From Hortaea werneckii (lineage: Eukaryota; Ascomycota; Dothideomycetes; Mycosphaerellales; Teratosphaeriaceae): a stretch of DNA of 64,000 nt. The notes under the pieces were generated by a model. That model worked only from the letters and a program-made list of their open reading frames with translations, ran no database searches and had not been told where the DNA came from. Within the stretch, counting starts at the first letter, position 1; each line of letters starts with the position of its first letter. This document shows, piece by piece, positions 40,540 through 51,765 of this stretch. The stretch is from the NCBI GenBank assembly GCA_037044905.1, contig JBAOKB010000008.1, positions 1 to 64,000 on the forward strand, written 5' to 3'. The position numbers and the translations under genes were made by a program.

Positions 40540-41634
40540 ATGACAGACGAACAACAAGAAGAACAAAACCTCATTTACGTCTCCGCCCAAGAAGCCCAAG
40601 CTTACGCCGAACGCGTCCTCCAAGCCAACGGCCTCACTCCAACCAACGCCACCACCGTAGCCTGCGGCCTCGTCGCCGCCGACCTCCGGGGCATCGACAC
40701 CCATGGCATCAACCGCCTCCCCTCGTACCTGACCCGGATCCGACAAGGCGTCCTAGACCCGTCCGCCGAACCAACCCTTCACATCAAAACGCCTGTCGCG
40801 GCCCAAATCGACGCACACAACAATTTCGGCTTCATCGCCGCAGCCCAGGGGATCCGGCACGCCTGCACCGTCGCCGAAACCTACGGCATCGGCATGGTCT
40901 CCATCAAACACAGCAACCACTTCGGCATGTCCGCACACCTGTGCCAAACCGCCCTCGACCACCCTTCAGGCCCCATGATGAGTCTAGTCTTCACCAACTC
41001 CTCCCCCGCCTTACCCCCTTACGGCGGACGATCCAAACTCCTCGGCGTCAGCCCCATCGCCTGCGGTGCGCCCGGCGGACCCAAACATCCGGACTTCATC
41101 CTCGACATGGCGCCGTCGGTCGCCGCGCGGGGGAAAATCTACAAAGCGCTGCGGCGCGGGGAGAAGATCCCGATGGACTGGGCGCTCGACGCCTCAGGCG
41201 CACCGACCGATGATCCAGCCAAAGCGCTCGAAGACGGCGCCGTGATGCTGCCGATGGGGGGACCCAAGGGCTCCGCGCTGGCGATCATGATGGACGTCTT
41301 CTCCGGCGTCTTCTCCGGGGCCGCCTTCGCAGGCGGCGTCACGGGTCCCTATGATCCCTCACGGCCCGCGGACGTCGGGCATTTCCTCGTCTGTATCCGG
41401 CCCGACCTGTTCATGTCCCGCGAGGAGTTCGGCGACAGGATGGATGTGTTGTATGAGCGGGTGACGGAGGGGGAGAAGGCGAAGGGGGTCGAGAGGATTT
41501 ATATGCCGGGCGAGCTGGAGCAGATCACCGAGCGGAAGCGCAGGGAGGAGGGGATTCCGTTTGTGAAGGGAGAGGTGGAGGGGTTGGATGCTGAGGCAAG
41601 GAAGTGTGGGGTTGAGGGGTTGAGGGTTATGTGA
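40540..41634 (+). CDS. Malate/L-lactate dehydrogenase, Ldh2/YlbC family
   Basis: Single exon, 364 residues from MTDEQQEEQN. This NAD(P)-dependent family is unrelated to classical malate dehydrogenases and reduces 2-oxoacids such as oxaloacetate, sulfopyruvate or ureidoglycolate-type substrates. Diagnostic pieces: GLVAADLRGIDTHGINRLPSY with the catalytic-region DTHG, HIKTPVAAQIDAHNNFG, GMVSIKHSNHFGMSAH with the conserved HSNHFG, FTNSSPALPPYGGR and LGVSPIACGAP, LDMAPSVAARGKIYKA, and MGGPKGSALAIMMDVFSGVFSGA. All are in family order and length. No targeting signal is evident, so cytosolic. The exact substrate cannot be read from sequence. Fungal members are patchily distributed, so horizontal origin is conceivable but untested. 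Confidence 0.92.
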   Translation: MTDEQQEEQNLIYVSAQEAQAYAERVLQANGLTPTNATTVACGLVAADLRGIDTHGINRLPSYLTRIRQGVLDPSAEPTLHIKTPVAAQIDAHNNFGFIAAAQGIRHACTVAETYGIGMVSIKHSNHFGMSAHLCQTALDHPSGPMMSLVFTNSSPALPPYGGRSKLLGVSPIACGAPGGPKHPDFILDMAPSVAARGKIYKALRRGEKIPMDWALDASGAPTDDPAKALEDGAVMLPMGGPKGSALAIMMDVFSGVFSGAAFAGGVTGPYDPSRPADVGHFLVCIRPDLFMSREEFGDRMDVLYERVTEGEKAKGVERIYMPGELEQITERKRREEGIPFVKGEVEGLDAEARKCGVEGLRVM

Positions 41635-43752
41635 AGGATGGACAATTTCTTTTTGAAGGGCGAACAAAAGATGTGTTGGTGGTGAAGAATGTCAGAATGA
41701 AATTCCGGAACTCTGGCTGGAAAGGTTGAAGAAGCAGCCCACGCCTTCTTAACCTATACACCCGATGCACTACATGTCACAGATCCGCCATAATGCGGAT
41801 TCGAGAGTTGCGACCCTAACATACGACGATTTACATCGAAGAGCTAAGAGAAGACATTCATAGTTAACGGGCAACGGTCTTAGGTGGCCGTCCACTAATT
41901 CTGAAAAGGCGAGGAGAAGGGAAAGGGGCACGACAGCCGACGCAGAAAACACGGGCTCTCGACCTTCAGAAAACCAAAACGAGACGCTTGGAGCGTCCAC
42001 ACAGCAGTGGAGGCTTTCATCGTCAGTGAGGGAAAGCCAAACCACAGACCCCAGAATCTGCCTAATCGAAATTCCGACCCCATACTTTCGGGGGGCTTGC
42101 GTTTCTTCCAAAGTTCTCTCGTGTACTACTGTCTGGGCATCACATTCATTCCGCGTAAAGAAGGGCCGTTTATTTCGTATGGGGAAAGCATGGGGGAGCA
42201 CTGGCCAGTGGGGTGGCCGGCATGATGGCGTTCGTGGCGAAGTGGAGGTAAGCGCATAGTCTGGATGCATGAGGTCAAGGGCGACAGCTGGTCCACGTGA
42301 AGTCGTGGAAGTGGATTTCCCCCAGCTTCGTTTCCGAGACGTCGAAGGCGGGCAACTTTTTCCGCATCTCGGCGTTTGGGGGTCTTGCGGAAACCTTCTT
42401 TATCGACTTTTTTCCACGTCAGCGCCGGCGGAATGTCCACATACCCTGTTACCCATCCGTGAAGACGTAAGCCGAGAACTATCACTGTGGATGATTCTCC
42501 CGTTTGTATTGCGAAGACGGGATATGTCCAAGAAATGATATCTTGGTCTCTTGGAAGTCGTCGAAGCGAAGCTTTAGTCGGCGTTTGAAGCTTGGGAAAG
42601 CTGGCTGACTCGAGACGGTTGTCCGCTTGGCTGTGGGGATTCGCGGGACGGCATACCGAAACGGGGTATTGAAAAAATATCTATCCTGCACCTCACCCTT
42701 ATCATTTTGATTTGGCCATTCCGATTCTACCCTATGTGGCTTAAATGTGGGATTCGGTAGATTACCGCGCGGACGATGACCGAGAAGGTACAGGTAGCGT
42801 GCGCTACGTGATACGCTACTGCTGGCTCGGGCTTCGCCGTGTGCGCGCATGGAGCTAGTATCCATGTACCGCTGAGCCTCTGACTTGTGACCCATGCACA
42901 CTGCGCGCATCTCCATGGCCAACGATCTGCAACGCTACCCCAATAATCCTCCGGCGACCATTCTGGATAGCCCGACGATATCTCCCATGAGACAGTCAGA
43001 CGCGCTGAGTGAGTCTGCGGAACAAGAATCAAGACGTCACACTCGTATCCAGCAGGAATGCTTGCCCCGGTCCAAGCACATTCAAGCGGTACAAGACGTT
43101 GATCCAAAACTTGCCTCTAAAAGCTATGCCCTTGGCATACCCTCTAGCGTCTTGGTGTCCCTAGGTTCCTACCCACGCCGTGAGACTCCACTTCCCACAG
43201 CTGCACCACGACAATCTTCCCCGCCTCACGAGGACCGCTTGTACTCCACCCATCGCATGGCCAGTACATGGCGCCCTAGCGACCCTGCTATTGCAGAATG
43301 TGGAGGCTCGCTGTGGAGCACTAGCGACTTTCCTATGGGGACCCCAGAAAGCATCCACCCGTTAGTATGAACGTTCCTTGCAACGCCCAGGCCGTCTTCG
43401 CCCGAGCGAGCACCAAAGTGAGTGAGATGGCGGCTGAAGGATGTAGGGTTGCATTGTTGCTGGCGGGGAAATATCAGGGTCTCCAGGTTTGGGGGCAGAC
43501 GCACAGGAAGATAAGAAGGGTGGGCAGGACGCGCCGATCTTAAGATTGCAACTCTTGCATCGTACTTCTCGCGTGGGTTCCTCTTTTTTCCCCAGAGCCT
43601 TGGACCCATCAAGACAGGCTTATCTTCTCTTCTCGAAGGGAAGCTTGACTTGGACCTCTCTGCCAACCCCTTGGCGTTTCCACTCAATCGTTTGAGTCTC
43701 GCAGCAAGAACTCCACTGCCACGCGTGCGCGCACACACGTTGATCTGCCAAG
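41635..43752. other. Longest gene-free stretch, 2.1 kb
   Basis: Between the dehydrogenase and the sugar transporter. Open frames of up to about 210 codons occur on both strands but overlap each other, lack protein-like composition, and match no family. It probably contains the transporter promoter; a non-coding transcript cannot be excluded. Confidence 0.5.
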
Positions 43753-45520
43753 ATGCTTTTCTGGCAACAGAAAGATAGTTCGGCGCCGAAGGAGATTTTG
43801 AATTGGAGACTATGGTATGGCGTGCTCGGTATGCTCTCACTGCACCAACCATGCAACGGTATCGCAATACAACGCAACAAGCTGACAGAACTATGCAGTC
43901 TTTGGTCTCATGGGCGCTGCCCGCGGTCTCGATGAGGGTCTTATCGGCACGTCTGCCGAGCAGAAGCCATTCCAGGAGCTGTTCGGACTAGGAGAAGACG
44001 GCCCTTTGACAGAGAAAGAGCGGGCTGATCGTCTTTCGAACATCACGTCGATGGTGCAGATGGGATCCATTTTGGGAGCCATCATTGCCTTCGCTATAGT
44101 GGACAAGATTGGTCGTCTTTGGGCCACCCGCGTGCTGTGTCTGCTCTGGGTCGGTGGTATTGCTATTTTCCTTGGTGCTGCCACCAATGGAAGTCTCGGC
44201 ATGGTCTATGCCGGCCGCTTTATTGCCGGCGTCGGTATTGGCCAGACCACTGTTGTTGCGCCGACATACCTCGCGGAGACTGCACCTCGCTTCATCCGTG
44301 GACTCTGCGTCTGCGCATTCTCCGGCTCTGTCTACATCGGCATTATGCTCGCCTACTTTGCCTCTTGGGGCTCGCACATTCACATCAGCCCCGACACTGA
44401 GCTTCAATGGGTCATTCCCAATCTCCTGCACATCTACTTCGCGGCAATCATCGGCATTCTTTCCATTTTCGCAATCGAGTCGCCACGATGGCTTGTCAAG
44501 GTCGGCAAGCACGAGAAAGCCGCCGCCAATCTCTCCAAGATTCGTAACCTACCTGCGGAGCACTGGTACGTCCAGTCTGAGCTGCTCGACATCAATGACC
44601 AGCTCGACCGCGAGCGCGAAGCAACTCTCGGAGCTGGTTGGATTGGGCCGATCAAGGAACTGATCATGCTGCCCTCCAACCGATACAGGCTGATGTTGTC
44701 AGTCATGTCGCAAGTCCTCGGTCAGTGGTCTGGAGCCAACAGCATCACCATCTACGCCCCGCAATACTTCGAGATGATGGGCACGACTGGCCAAAATGAG
44801 AAGCTGTTCGCCACTGCCATCTTCGGAGTGGTGAAGTTCGTCTCCTCCATGATCTGCGCTCTATTCCTCATCGATCTCGTCGGCCGCAAGAGGGCGCTGA
44901 TGTCCGGAATTACGCTTCAATTTATCTCGATGCTGTACATGGCCATCTTCTTGGTCATCGTCACCGATGCAGGCGACGAAAGCGCGACCATGACCTCGAG
45001 CGAGAAGAGCGCCGCTCTAGGCGCTATCGTCATGATTTATGTTTCTGGATTCGGTTGGGCTATGGGCTGGAACAGTATCCAGTACCTGATCAACTCTGAG
45101 ATCTATCCGCTGCGACTCCGTGCTATTGGTGGCTCCTTCGCTATGACGTTCCACTTCGTCAACCAATATGGCAACAGCAAGGCTGTGCCGGAGATGGTAA
45201 GTTGAAAAGACTTATCTAAACCTTGGAGATCGGTTGCTAACACTGCATAACAGTTCATCTCAATGACTCACGGCGGAACTATGTGGTTCTTCTCCATCGT
45301 CACCCTCATCGGTCTGGCATGGGTCTGGTTCTGCCTCCCCGAGCTTGCAGGCAAGAGCCTCGAGTCCATCGACCGCGTCTTCGAGATGCCCTGGTACCTC
45401 ATCGGCCGACAGGGCAAGCACCTCACCGAGAACATGGGCGGTGCGGTCGAGAACTACGGCGTCGAGAAGGACAAGATGGAGACGGTCGAGGACGTCCGAG
45501 AAGTACAGCAGAGAGCTTAA
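43753..45520 (+). CDS. MFS sugar transporter
   Basis: Exons 43753-43828, 43899-45196 and 45254-45520; introns of 70 nt (GTATGC..GCAG) and 57 nt (GTAAGT..ACAG). Product 546 residues. The sugar-porter signatures are present: GLDEGLIGT in the first loop, DKIGRLWATR between helices 2 and 3, ESPRWLVKVGKHEKA after helix 6, QVLGQWSGANSITIYAPQYFE in helix 7, DLVGRKRALMSG between helices 8 and 9, and PLRLRAIGGSFA with PELAGKSLESID after helix 12. Twelve helices are expected, in the plasma membrane, with sugar-proton symport. The sequence does not say which sugar; the residue pattern is of the broad fungal monosaccharide group. Exon 1 encodes only the N-terminus up to the start of helix 1. Confidence 0.92.
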
Positions 45521-45623
45521 ATGTGAGGGAGGTATGGAAATTATGGTCATGAAGTTTACGATTTATATCTATCTCCGAATGCGAAACCCCGCATTCTACA
45601 CAAAAACAAAGTGTGTCCCCATC

Positions 45624-46949
45624 TCATATCCATTGCTGTCCGTGCGCGTCGTGTGAGGGCGGCGGACGTGTCACTGGCTCCATGATAATCTGAGAAGTTC
45701 TGTCCGGCCTATCCCGCTTGCTTCGGAAGCTTCGACTTCCCAAGCCATTACCTGAAGAAGAGCCATATTCAGGGACGGTATGTGCGGACTTCTCAGCACG
45801 CCCACGAAGCACCACCAGGAAACCCCACAGGAGTCCATTGGCGAGGAGAAGAGCAGTGCAAGCCCAAGTCAGAGCGATGAACTTCCCGCCCTTGTACCCC
45901 CGGACCCCGATCTCGCCTCCGATGAAATTGATGAATTTGGCGGCGCCCATGCCGATACCATGTGTGACGGCGCTCGCGAGGACAAGAAACAGGAATGCCG
46001 GGAGCGTCACCAAGCAGTTGAAGATGGCCATCTTCCGGCTCTTCATGAAGACGCCGGCCCAGCCAAGAAGGACTGAGACGACGGTGAGCGCGATCCCGGC
46101 CCAGTAGAGCACGCGGATGAGCCCCATGGGATCGAGCGCGGAGTGCTTCTCGCAGCTGTCGACGTGGGCGTAGACCTTCTTGTCGTCGTCGTCATCTTTC
46201 GCAGGTTTGCCAACGCTGACGGTTTCGTTCTTGCCGTCCTTGTACTTGTACATACCCTTGCAGGTGCTGCTGATATGGACGTCGTAGAAGTCGCTCAGGT
46301 CCAGCTCGTCGAGGATGCCGTCGTAGGCGTCGTTGATGGCTTCGACGACTTTGGTCTGCAGGGATCCCATGGCGCTGTTGGCTTTGCTTTCCGCGGCGGA
46401 TTTGACCGCCGAGGCTTTGCTGGTCGCGGCCGATTCGACTGCGGAGGCTTTGGAGGAGAGGACGGATCCTGCGTCGCTTTTGAGACTGCCGGCTTTGGCC
46501 GTGGCATCGTCGAATCCCTCGCCGACGCTATCTAGGACACTTCGGGGGGCCATCGTGATAAGTGTCGTCGGTGCGGAAATGATCTGCGTTTTTGGCGTCA
46601 CGATCGATGTTGCTGTGGCCATGGCTGGTGCTGGCAGTTCTCGTTTAAGATCGAATTTGACGGACATGATCTTGTTGTCGACCTCTTCGATGAGATTCTG
46701 CCCGATGCGGCTGGTGTTCAGTCTAAAGACATAGTAATCGGTCATGTTGGATGGCTTATTGCCAGCGAAGACAGCGAGGATGGCGAGCACCATGGCGATC
46801 GTTGCGATGATGGCAGCCAAGATGCTGAGGAAAAGAGGTGCCCCGAAGGACTTTCGCGCTCCAGGCGCTATTGGTGATCCGGGTTGGCTATTCTTGCCAT
46901 TTCGCGACTTGTAGAACTTGCGTGCGATTGAGAGGACGGCGAACCACAT
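45624..46949 (-). CDS. SUR7/PalI-family four-helix membrane protein
   Basis: Single exon, 441 residues. Helix 1 (APLFLSILAAIIATIAMVLAILAVFAG, about 37-63) is followed by NMTDYYVFRLNTSRIG, the block typical of fungal SUR7-type proteins. A large extracytosolic loop of about 200 residues contains an Ala/Ser/Lys repeat region (SSKASAVESAATSKASAVKSAAESKA) and DFYDVHISSTCKGMYK with a conserved Cys, paired with Cys in HVDSCEKHSALD. Three more helices follow (LIRVLYWAGIALTVVSVLLGWAGV, IFNCLVTLPAFLFLVLASAVTHGIGMG, IALTWACTALLLANGLLWGFLVVLRG), then a basic cytosolic tail. Relatives organise eisosomes and cell-wall stress domains, or act with the PalH/Rim21 pH sensor. Which branch this is cannot be told. 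Convergent with the sugar transporter, 100 bp apart. Confidence 0.85.
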   Translation of the reverse strand: MWFAVLSIARKFYKSRNGKNSQPGSPIAPGARKSFGAPLFLSILAAIIATIAMVLAILAVFAGNKPSNMTDYYVFRLNTSRIGQNLIEEVDNKIMSVKFDLKRELPAPAMATATSIVTPKTQIISAPTTLITMAPRSVLDSVGEGFDDATAKAGSLKSDAGSVLSSKASAVESAATSKASAVKSAAESKANSAMGSLQTKVVEAINDAYDGILDELDLSDFYDVHISSTCKGMYKYKDGKNETVSVGKPAKDDDDDKKVYAHVDSCEKHSALDPMGLIRVLYWAGIALTVVSVLLGWAGVFMKSRKMAIFNCLVTLPAFLFLVLASAVTHGIGMGAAKFINFIGGEIGVRGYKGGKFIALTWACTALLLANGLLWGFLVVLRGRAEKSAHTVPEYGSSSGNGLGSRSFRSKRDRPDRTSQIIMEPVTRPPPSHDAHGQQWI

Positions 46950-48190
46950 GTTGGATGGTAATACGTAGGTTTCAAATGTCTCGTGAGCGTTGTGTCGTAA
47001 GCGTTCTGATCGTAAAATTGAGTATTATCGTGCGTAGAGAAACTGCTCGTGTAGCAATAGCTTTTGCTGAGTCGTTTGCTCGTGAAAGATTGTTAGATGT
47101 TCAATCTCGATAGCGCACAGCGCTTGGTTGTTATAAAAGACAGGGAAAGACTTGGAAAGGAAAGAGAATGTGTTTGATAGAAGACAAAATGCCACTGTCT
47201 TCTAGTGAAGGTGGTCGAGGAAAGATAGCCACTTAAGGAGGTCCGAAGGGACAATGACCGGGTCAGCCTGTGCGGACAATGGCTGCAAGCCGTGAATAGA
47301 GGTCGCTTATTTTTCGCCTGTCCAAGACAAAGCCGATGTTCGTTGTTTGGCGGTATGCATTAGCCAAAATTAGCAGTCTTTGTGTACAAGTCTCAGACTC
47401 GCAGCGTCTAGGAGTCGGCTCTGTGAAAGGAGAATGCCACTGCGAAACTCATATTCGGTCGTTTTGGAAGCTTGTGAAACAATCGAAAGCGACGCGCTGA
47501 TATGGTTCACTAACTTTTCTTCAGAGACACGGGAGTCGCAATACGGGCGTCGAGGCGCTCGTTTCAGGTGAAGCACTTCTTCTTATAATTACACGTGAAG
47601 TTACAGTCTGACGTTCGTCAAGGCATCCTAAAAGCGAAGTATGCTGGCCAACGGAATGTCAGTGATAAGCGCGAGGGTAGGCGCCTGTATCAGACCGCGG
47701 ACGGCGTGTAGGCGCCTAGAGTACTTTACGACCATGATCCAGATAATTCGTCTCTCTCGAATGATCTCGGCACGTTCACGTGTCTTTACATCCCAGAAAG
47801 GAAGCAAAAAGAAATCCCAAGCTGTGAAAGAAAGGTGAATTGTCTGTCTGATGTGAGGTGTTCAAGGGCTCAACCTCGTCGTGGCGGGACGATGACTAAG
47901 CTCGGCACGGCAATTGAAATGACACCGCTGACTAAGCCCGCGCTCCACACCGTGCGAAGGATAAATTTCCAGCACATCCAGCATAAGAAGATCAAAACAA
48001 ATGCAAAAAGAAATGACAAAAAACTTCAGCAGCAGGGATTCTCACCTGGTCACCCACGGTAATACTAATCTGCCGGTTTGCAAGATTATCCTTAGAAAAC
48101 CACATATAATTCAGCATCCAAAGGCCTTCAGCTCGTCAAATACGGTAAAGATCAATGACTGCTGACAAGAGCGGCATCTCTGCTCTTGCC
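46950..48190. other. Intergenic, 1.2 kb
   Basis: SUR7-like promoter plus 3' flank of the GIY-YIG gene. No gene, RNA or repeat recognised. Confidence 0.5.
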
Positions 48191-50173
48191 TTACAACGTC
48201 CAGCCCCTTAGCTCCGCAACAAGGGAAGGCAAGAAGATCGTCCATAACATTGCTGATAGCAAAGGGGGCACATAAGGCGCGTGCAAAGCAAATACTACTG
48301 CACACCCCAGTGGCCACCTCAACGCAGCCAAGTCTTCCACTATAGTGCGCTCTGGAACTGCCGGTCTTTTGTGATTGAGAGCTGCTAGAAGGGTTACAAG
48401 GAGCTTCTCGCCATGGTGCACAGCTTTAGAGGTGGCGTCTAAGTTGTGCGGCGAGATATGGTCCTGCTTGCTGTCCTCATATTGCATTTCTGCCTTCGGT
48501 TGATCTTCCGCTGAAGCCAAGGCTGGCGGAGTTGCCTCACCGCTCGAAGGCGTGGTCGGCGGAGGCGCCGTGTGTCCGCGGAATTTCGGGGTCTGGTTAC
48601 CGTCATCTGGATCAACAAAGATACTAGAAGCCGATGTTGGAGGTACGGCAACTGTCGCAGGCTCAGTAGATGGTATGGGTGAGTCTTTTGGAGCCTTCTG
48701 TGGGACTTCCATAAAGATCGTAGCCTGGTCTTCTTCTACTGGCTCGGACTTGATCTTTGTTTTCGAAGCCTCCATTCCCTCCTGGTTGGGCACTCTCGTC
48801 GGCTCATGTGGGTCCTCGATTCCGAACAATTGACGCCAACGACCAAGTCGAGTTTCATGATCCTCGTGCTTCTCGTTACGACCCGCTTCTTTGTATTTGT
48901 TAGTACGATCGATCCATGGCCCCTTCAGTGGCATATCGGTGTATTGGAGAGGTGCACCGTAAGGACCTTGCAACAAAAATCTCCTCCACAGCTTGATGGT
49001 CTTAATAGCGATCTCTGGGCTCACGTCAAACCATTCCTGATGCTCGGTAAGCCTGCTCGCGTTACTTTTCGTCGAACCGCATTCGCAGAGGAAGAACCAG
49101 CGGTGCGGCGCTAGATCCGCATGTACCAATCTCTCTAAGCGACGATATGCAAGTATGGGGACATTTGAGGCTTCGTGCTCAATCTGCCATTGTTGGCAAG
49201 ACGCCCGGCACTGATTTCCCATCCTGCGAACGCGAGCAGAGATGCAATCAGTGGTGAACCCAATCTTGACCAAGTCCAGCTCAGGATCTCGCACAACGTA
49301 GACCGAGCCGGGCCTATTCCAAGTTCTCGCGTCATTGTATCGCAGGGGTGTGCGAATAATATCTAGGACCTTCTTCTGATTGCGTGCAGGCGGGCTTTCA
49401 TAGCTCACATCGCCACGCATTGTCGCCCAAGCCAAACGACCATAATCGCTGAACCGTCTTGAGTGTCCCGGCGAGGGCGTTCGAGCGCGAGTTTCTGATC
49501 GGTTTCTATTTGCCCTTCTAGCCTCATTTGGCGACAGAGACAGGCGTGCTGGCGGCGTTGATGGATTGCCGGCGTCCCAGGGTTTTGAGCGTGGAGGCGT
49601 GTCAAATAGAGCCTTGCCAAGATCTACCGGACTTGAAACAGCCAAAGGAGGAACTGACGAAGTAGCCTCTGCGTCGACTTTATGGACCTCCTTCCGGCCG
49701 CCGCTGAATATGCGTAACCGCCTGGTGATTGATACGTCTGAAGGATCAACCGTCGGTGGCTCAGAGGTCTGACTAGAGATTGAGAAACTGAATGCATAGT
49801 CGACGTTGGCATGCTTCTGCGACCCAAAGGGGAGCATGGGTAAAGGTGAGCCGGCTGTGTGTCTCAAGTTATCATGGTCGGTGGCAATAAGAAGACCTCC
49901 AAGGCTGCCTTTGTATCCGGCTACGTGCTTAGAACAGCATACGAGAGCCAACAGCCTCTCGATATCGTTCAGTGGGACTTTATCGTCGCCGTCTGGTGAA
50001 ACATAGTTGCTCAGTAAAGTGATATCGCCTCCCACGCAGAGTTCCTTGCAGCCGAACGCGCATGGTGCTACGCAAGTCGCAGGTATCACCTGAGATCGGG
50101 AGACGCAGTTGAGATGTGCACAAAATACACGAGCGGGGAATGTGTCGGATGAAGGTCTGAAAACCCGCGACAT
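48191..50173 (-). CDS. GIY-YIG (T5orf172/MUG113-type) domain protein
   Basis: Single exon, 660 residues. The centre, about residues 285-400, matches the T5orf172 branch of GIY-YIG domains: PGSVYVVRDPELDLVKIGFTT, then ARVRRMGNQCRASCQQWQ, and ERLVHADLAPHRWFFLCECGS with the conserved H-x-x-L region, ending in HQEWFDVSPEIAIKTIKLW. Fungal examples include meiotically upregulated gene 113 of fission yeast. The N-terminal 100 residues are Cys-rich (CAHLNC, CVAPCAFGCKELC), and could bind metal. Ser/Pro-rich linkers separate the parts. The C-terminal 80 residues contain a hydrophobic stretch (LRWPLGCAVVFALHAPYVPPLLSAMLWTIFLPSLV) that could be a membrane anchor. GIY-YIG proteins can be nucleases, but many eukaryotic members have no proven activity. 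Confidence 0.85.
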   Translation of the reverse strand: MSRVFRPSSDTFPARVFCAHLNCVSRSQVIPATCVAPCAFGCKELCVGGDITLLSNYVSPDGDDKVPLNDIERLLALVCCSKHVAGYKGSLGGLLIATDHDNLRHTAGSPLPMLPFGSQKHANVDYAFSFSISSQTSEPPTVDPSDVSITRRLRIFSGGRKEVHKVDAEATSSVPPLAVSSPVDLGKALFDTPPRSKPWDAGNPSTPPARLSLSPNEARRANRNRSETRARTPSPGHSRRFSDYGRLAWATMRGDVSYESPPARNQKKVLDIIRTPLRYNDARTWNRPGSVYVVRDPELDLVKIGFTTDCISARVRRMGNQCRASCQQWQIEHEASNVPILAYRRLERLVHADLAPHRWFFLCECGSTKSNASRLTEHQEWFDVSPEIAIKTIKLWRRFLLQGPYGAPLQYTDMPLKGPWIDRTNKYKEAGRNEKHEDHETRLGRWRQLFGIEDPHEPTRVPNQEGMEASKTKIKSEPVEEDQATIFMEVPQKAPKDSPIPSTEPATVAVPPTSASSIFVDPDDGNQTPKFRGHTAPPPTTPSSGEATPPALASAEDQPKAEMQYEDSKQDHISPHNLDATSKAVHHGEKLLVTLLAALNHKRPAVPERTIVEDLAALRWPLGCAVVFALHAPYVPPLLSAMLWTIFLPSLVAELRGWTL

Positions 50174-51081
50174 TGTATCTGCTTTGGGGAGTATGAAAAG
50201 ATCGGTTAGCTGATGCTGTGAAATTCAAAGTGCTAGCACGGGACAGATCTTATTTATGCCTTTGAGGAGGTGGAGCAGATATCAACGGCAGCGCTGCTGT
50301 CCATGCCCGATTGATTCTTCTTGGACGGTCGGGTCAGCGTCACGCAGCGCCTGAATCAAACCGGTGCGTGTTGCATTATGCGCCGCAGACACGCTACAAA
50401 TGGCGGAGGAGGCAACATTCGCTGGTGCCTATTCCTGGCTCGACTTAGAGCTTGGGTATCGCGGGAGAATATGAACCAGTTACAAGTGCCGAGAGTCTGA
50501 GGGTGACCGACTTGGAAGCGTAGCATGGATGGGCATCCTCTGACTTGTTTGCCTCGTTTCATCGCCGCACAAGGCAAGTTGTTTCCAACGGCACGTCGTC
50601 TCCCATAGCGTCTGGCATCTTTGACGTGGGATGAATATGTTGAAAATATGTAGAATTGTACCGTGCAGCGGTTCGCAAAACCTTCGCTTCTGAGGCGCCC
50701 TCACGCACGCGTGCGGCGTAGGAAGCTACGTTTGTTTCAGACAAATGTATTCCTGCATACTGATATAGGCGAAGGGTGCTGTGCACGTCAAATGACATCT
50801 ATCACGATTGGAAGCAACACGGGGGTCAGCTCGGGAAATATGAAGACGTTGCTCGAATCTATTCTTAGGATGCGGTCGAAAGGCGTGCATCTCTAAAGTC
50901 TCTCGAACCTATATCTATTCCAAGACTATGAAGAGAAGATCCAACTCCATCGTCGGTCATGCTCCTAACTCCAGTATCGGATGAAACAAGCTTTCCATTG
51001 ATATTCATCGCATGGCCAACGCTAGATGGTCATGGTACATATGACAACCGATGCATGTCCAATTCATCAGCAAATCTCCTG
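50174..51081. other. Intergenic, 0.9 kb
   Basis: Promoter of the GIY-YIG gene and 3' flank of the MARVEL-like gene. A TCTTATTTATGCC at about 50248-50260 could act as an AT-rich promoter element. No coding region seen. Confidence 0.5.
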
Positions 51082-51765
51082 TCAGTCTTTATCGTCGTAC
51101 GGAGGCGGTGCAGACCTCGTAGAGTGTGACTCCTCGGACTGCCGAGTCAGTCGAAGGCTCGTCTGCTCATCCTCAACATCTTGGAGCTTTCCTTTCGAAT
51201 TCTCTTCGCCTCCTTCGCCGTCTAAATCCAAGCGAGCCATCCTACCAGTCTTGCGCGTAATTCGTCTCGCGACACAGCACCATGCGATCCCTTGCACGAA
51301 AGTAGAGAACCATAATAACATGTTGATCAAATCCACCCAGACCGTAGCCTTCATCCTGCCAACGGATCCTGTGGTGTAGTAGGTCTCGCGGGCTTCCGCA
51401 TCGGTCGGCATTTCGAGGTACATAGATGCGAAGACCCCGAATTGTGCCGCCCATAGGACGCATAGTATGAAATCCCAAAAGACCCAGAGCGCTCTTTTGA
51501 TGGTAACAAAGCAATGGATAATGCAGGTGAGAATTGTCAACCCGGCTGCCACTTCGGCGTAGACCCATTCGGTTTGGGCGGACTTTTGCTGATTACTTGC
51601 TCGCTTCAGATCGACTCCATAGATTCCCGCGATGACGATGGCGAAGATGAATTGAAGAACTCGCAGGCACGCTCGAGCGATGACGCCAGTGAAGCCAGTT
51701 TCGTGCCAGTAATGACCGACAGTTGAGCGGTTTGGAAGTTGTCTTGGTGCCATGGCGGGAGCCAT
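51082..51765 (-). CDS. MARVEL-like four-helix membrane protein
   Basis: Single exon, 227 residues. Four hydrophobic segments: CLRVLQFIFAIVIAGIYGVDL, WVYAEVAAGLTILTCIIHCFVTI, ALWVFWDFILCVLWAAQFGVFASMYL and VWVDLINMLLWFSTFVQGIAWCCV. The spacing, the small residues around helix 3 (WDFILCVLWAAQFGVF) and the short N- and C-terminal tails match fungal MARVEL-domain proteins. The C-terminal 55 residues are acidic and Ser/Arg-rich, ending in APPPYDDKD; the PPPY element could be a WW-domain ligand for Rsp5-type ubiquitin ligases (inference). No function is known for most fungal members. The start MAPAMAPRQ contains two ATGs; the first is used here, and the second would remove four residues. Confidence 0.82.
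   Translation of the reverse strand: MAPAMAPRQLPNRSTVGHYWHETGFTGVIARACLRVLQFIFAIVIAGIYGVDLKRASNQQKSAQTEWVYAEVAAGLTILTCIIHCFVTIKRALWVFWDFILCVLWAAQFGVFASMYLEMPTDAEARETYYTTGSVGRMKATVWVDLINMLLWFSTFVQGIAWCCVARRITRKTGRMARLDLDGEGGEENSKGKLQDVEDEQTSLRLTRQSEESHSTRSAPPPYDDKD

Noticed and set aside
40482..41213. 243-codon frame overlapping the Ldh2-type gene on +
   Set aside because: Arg/Pro/His-rich frame shift shadow of the real gene.
43226..43867. 213-codon frame on - upstream of the sugar transporter
   Set aside because: Overlaps exon 1 of the transporter antisense, with no protein-like composition or family match.
40500..45520. Dehydrogenase plus sugar transporter as a metabolic gene cluster
   Set aside because: They are 2.1 kb apart, with no third enzyme or regulator and no shared pathway evident.
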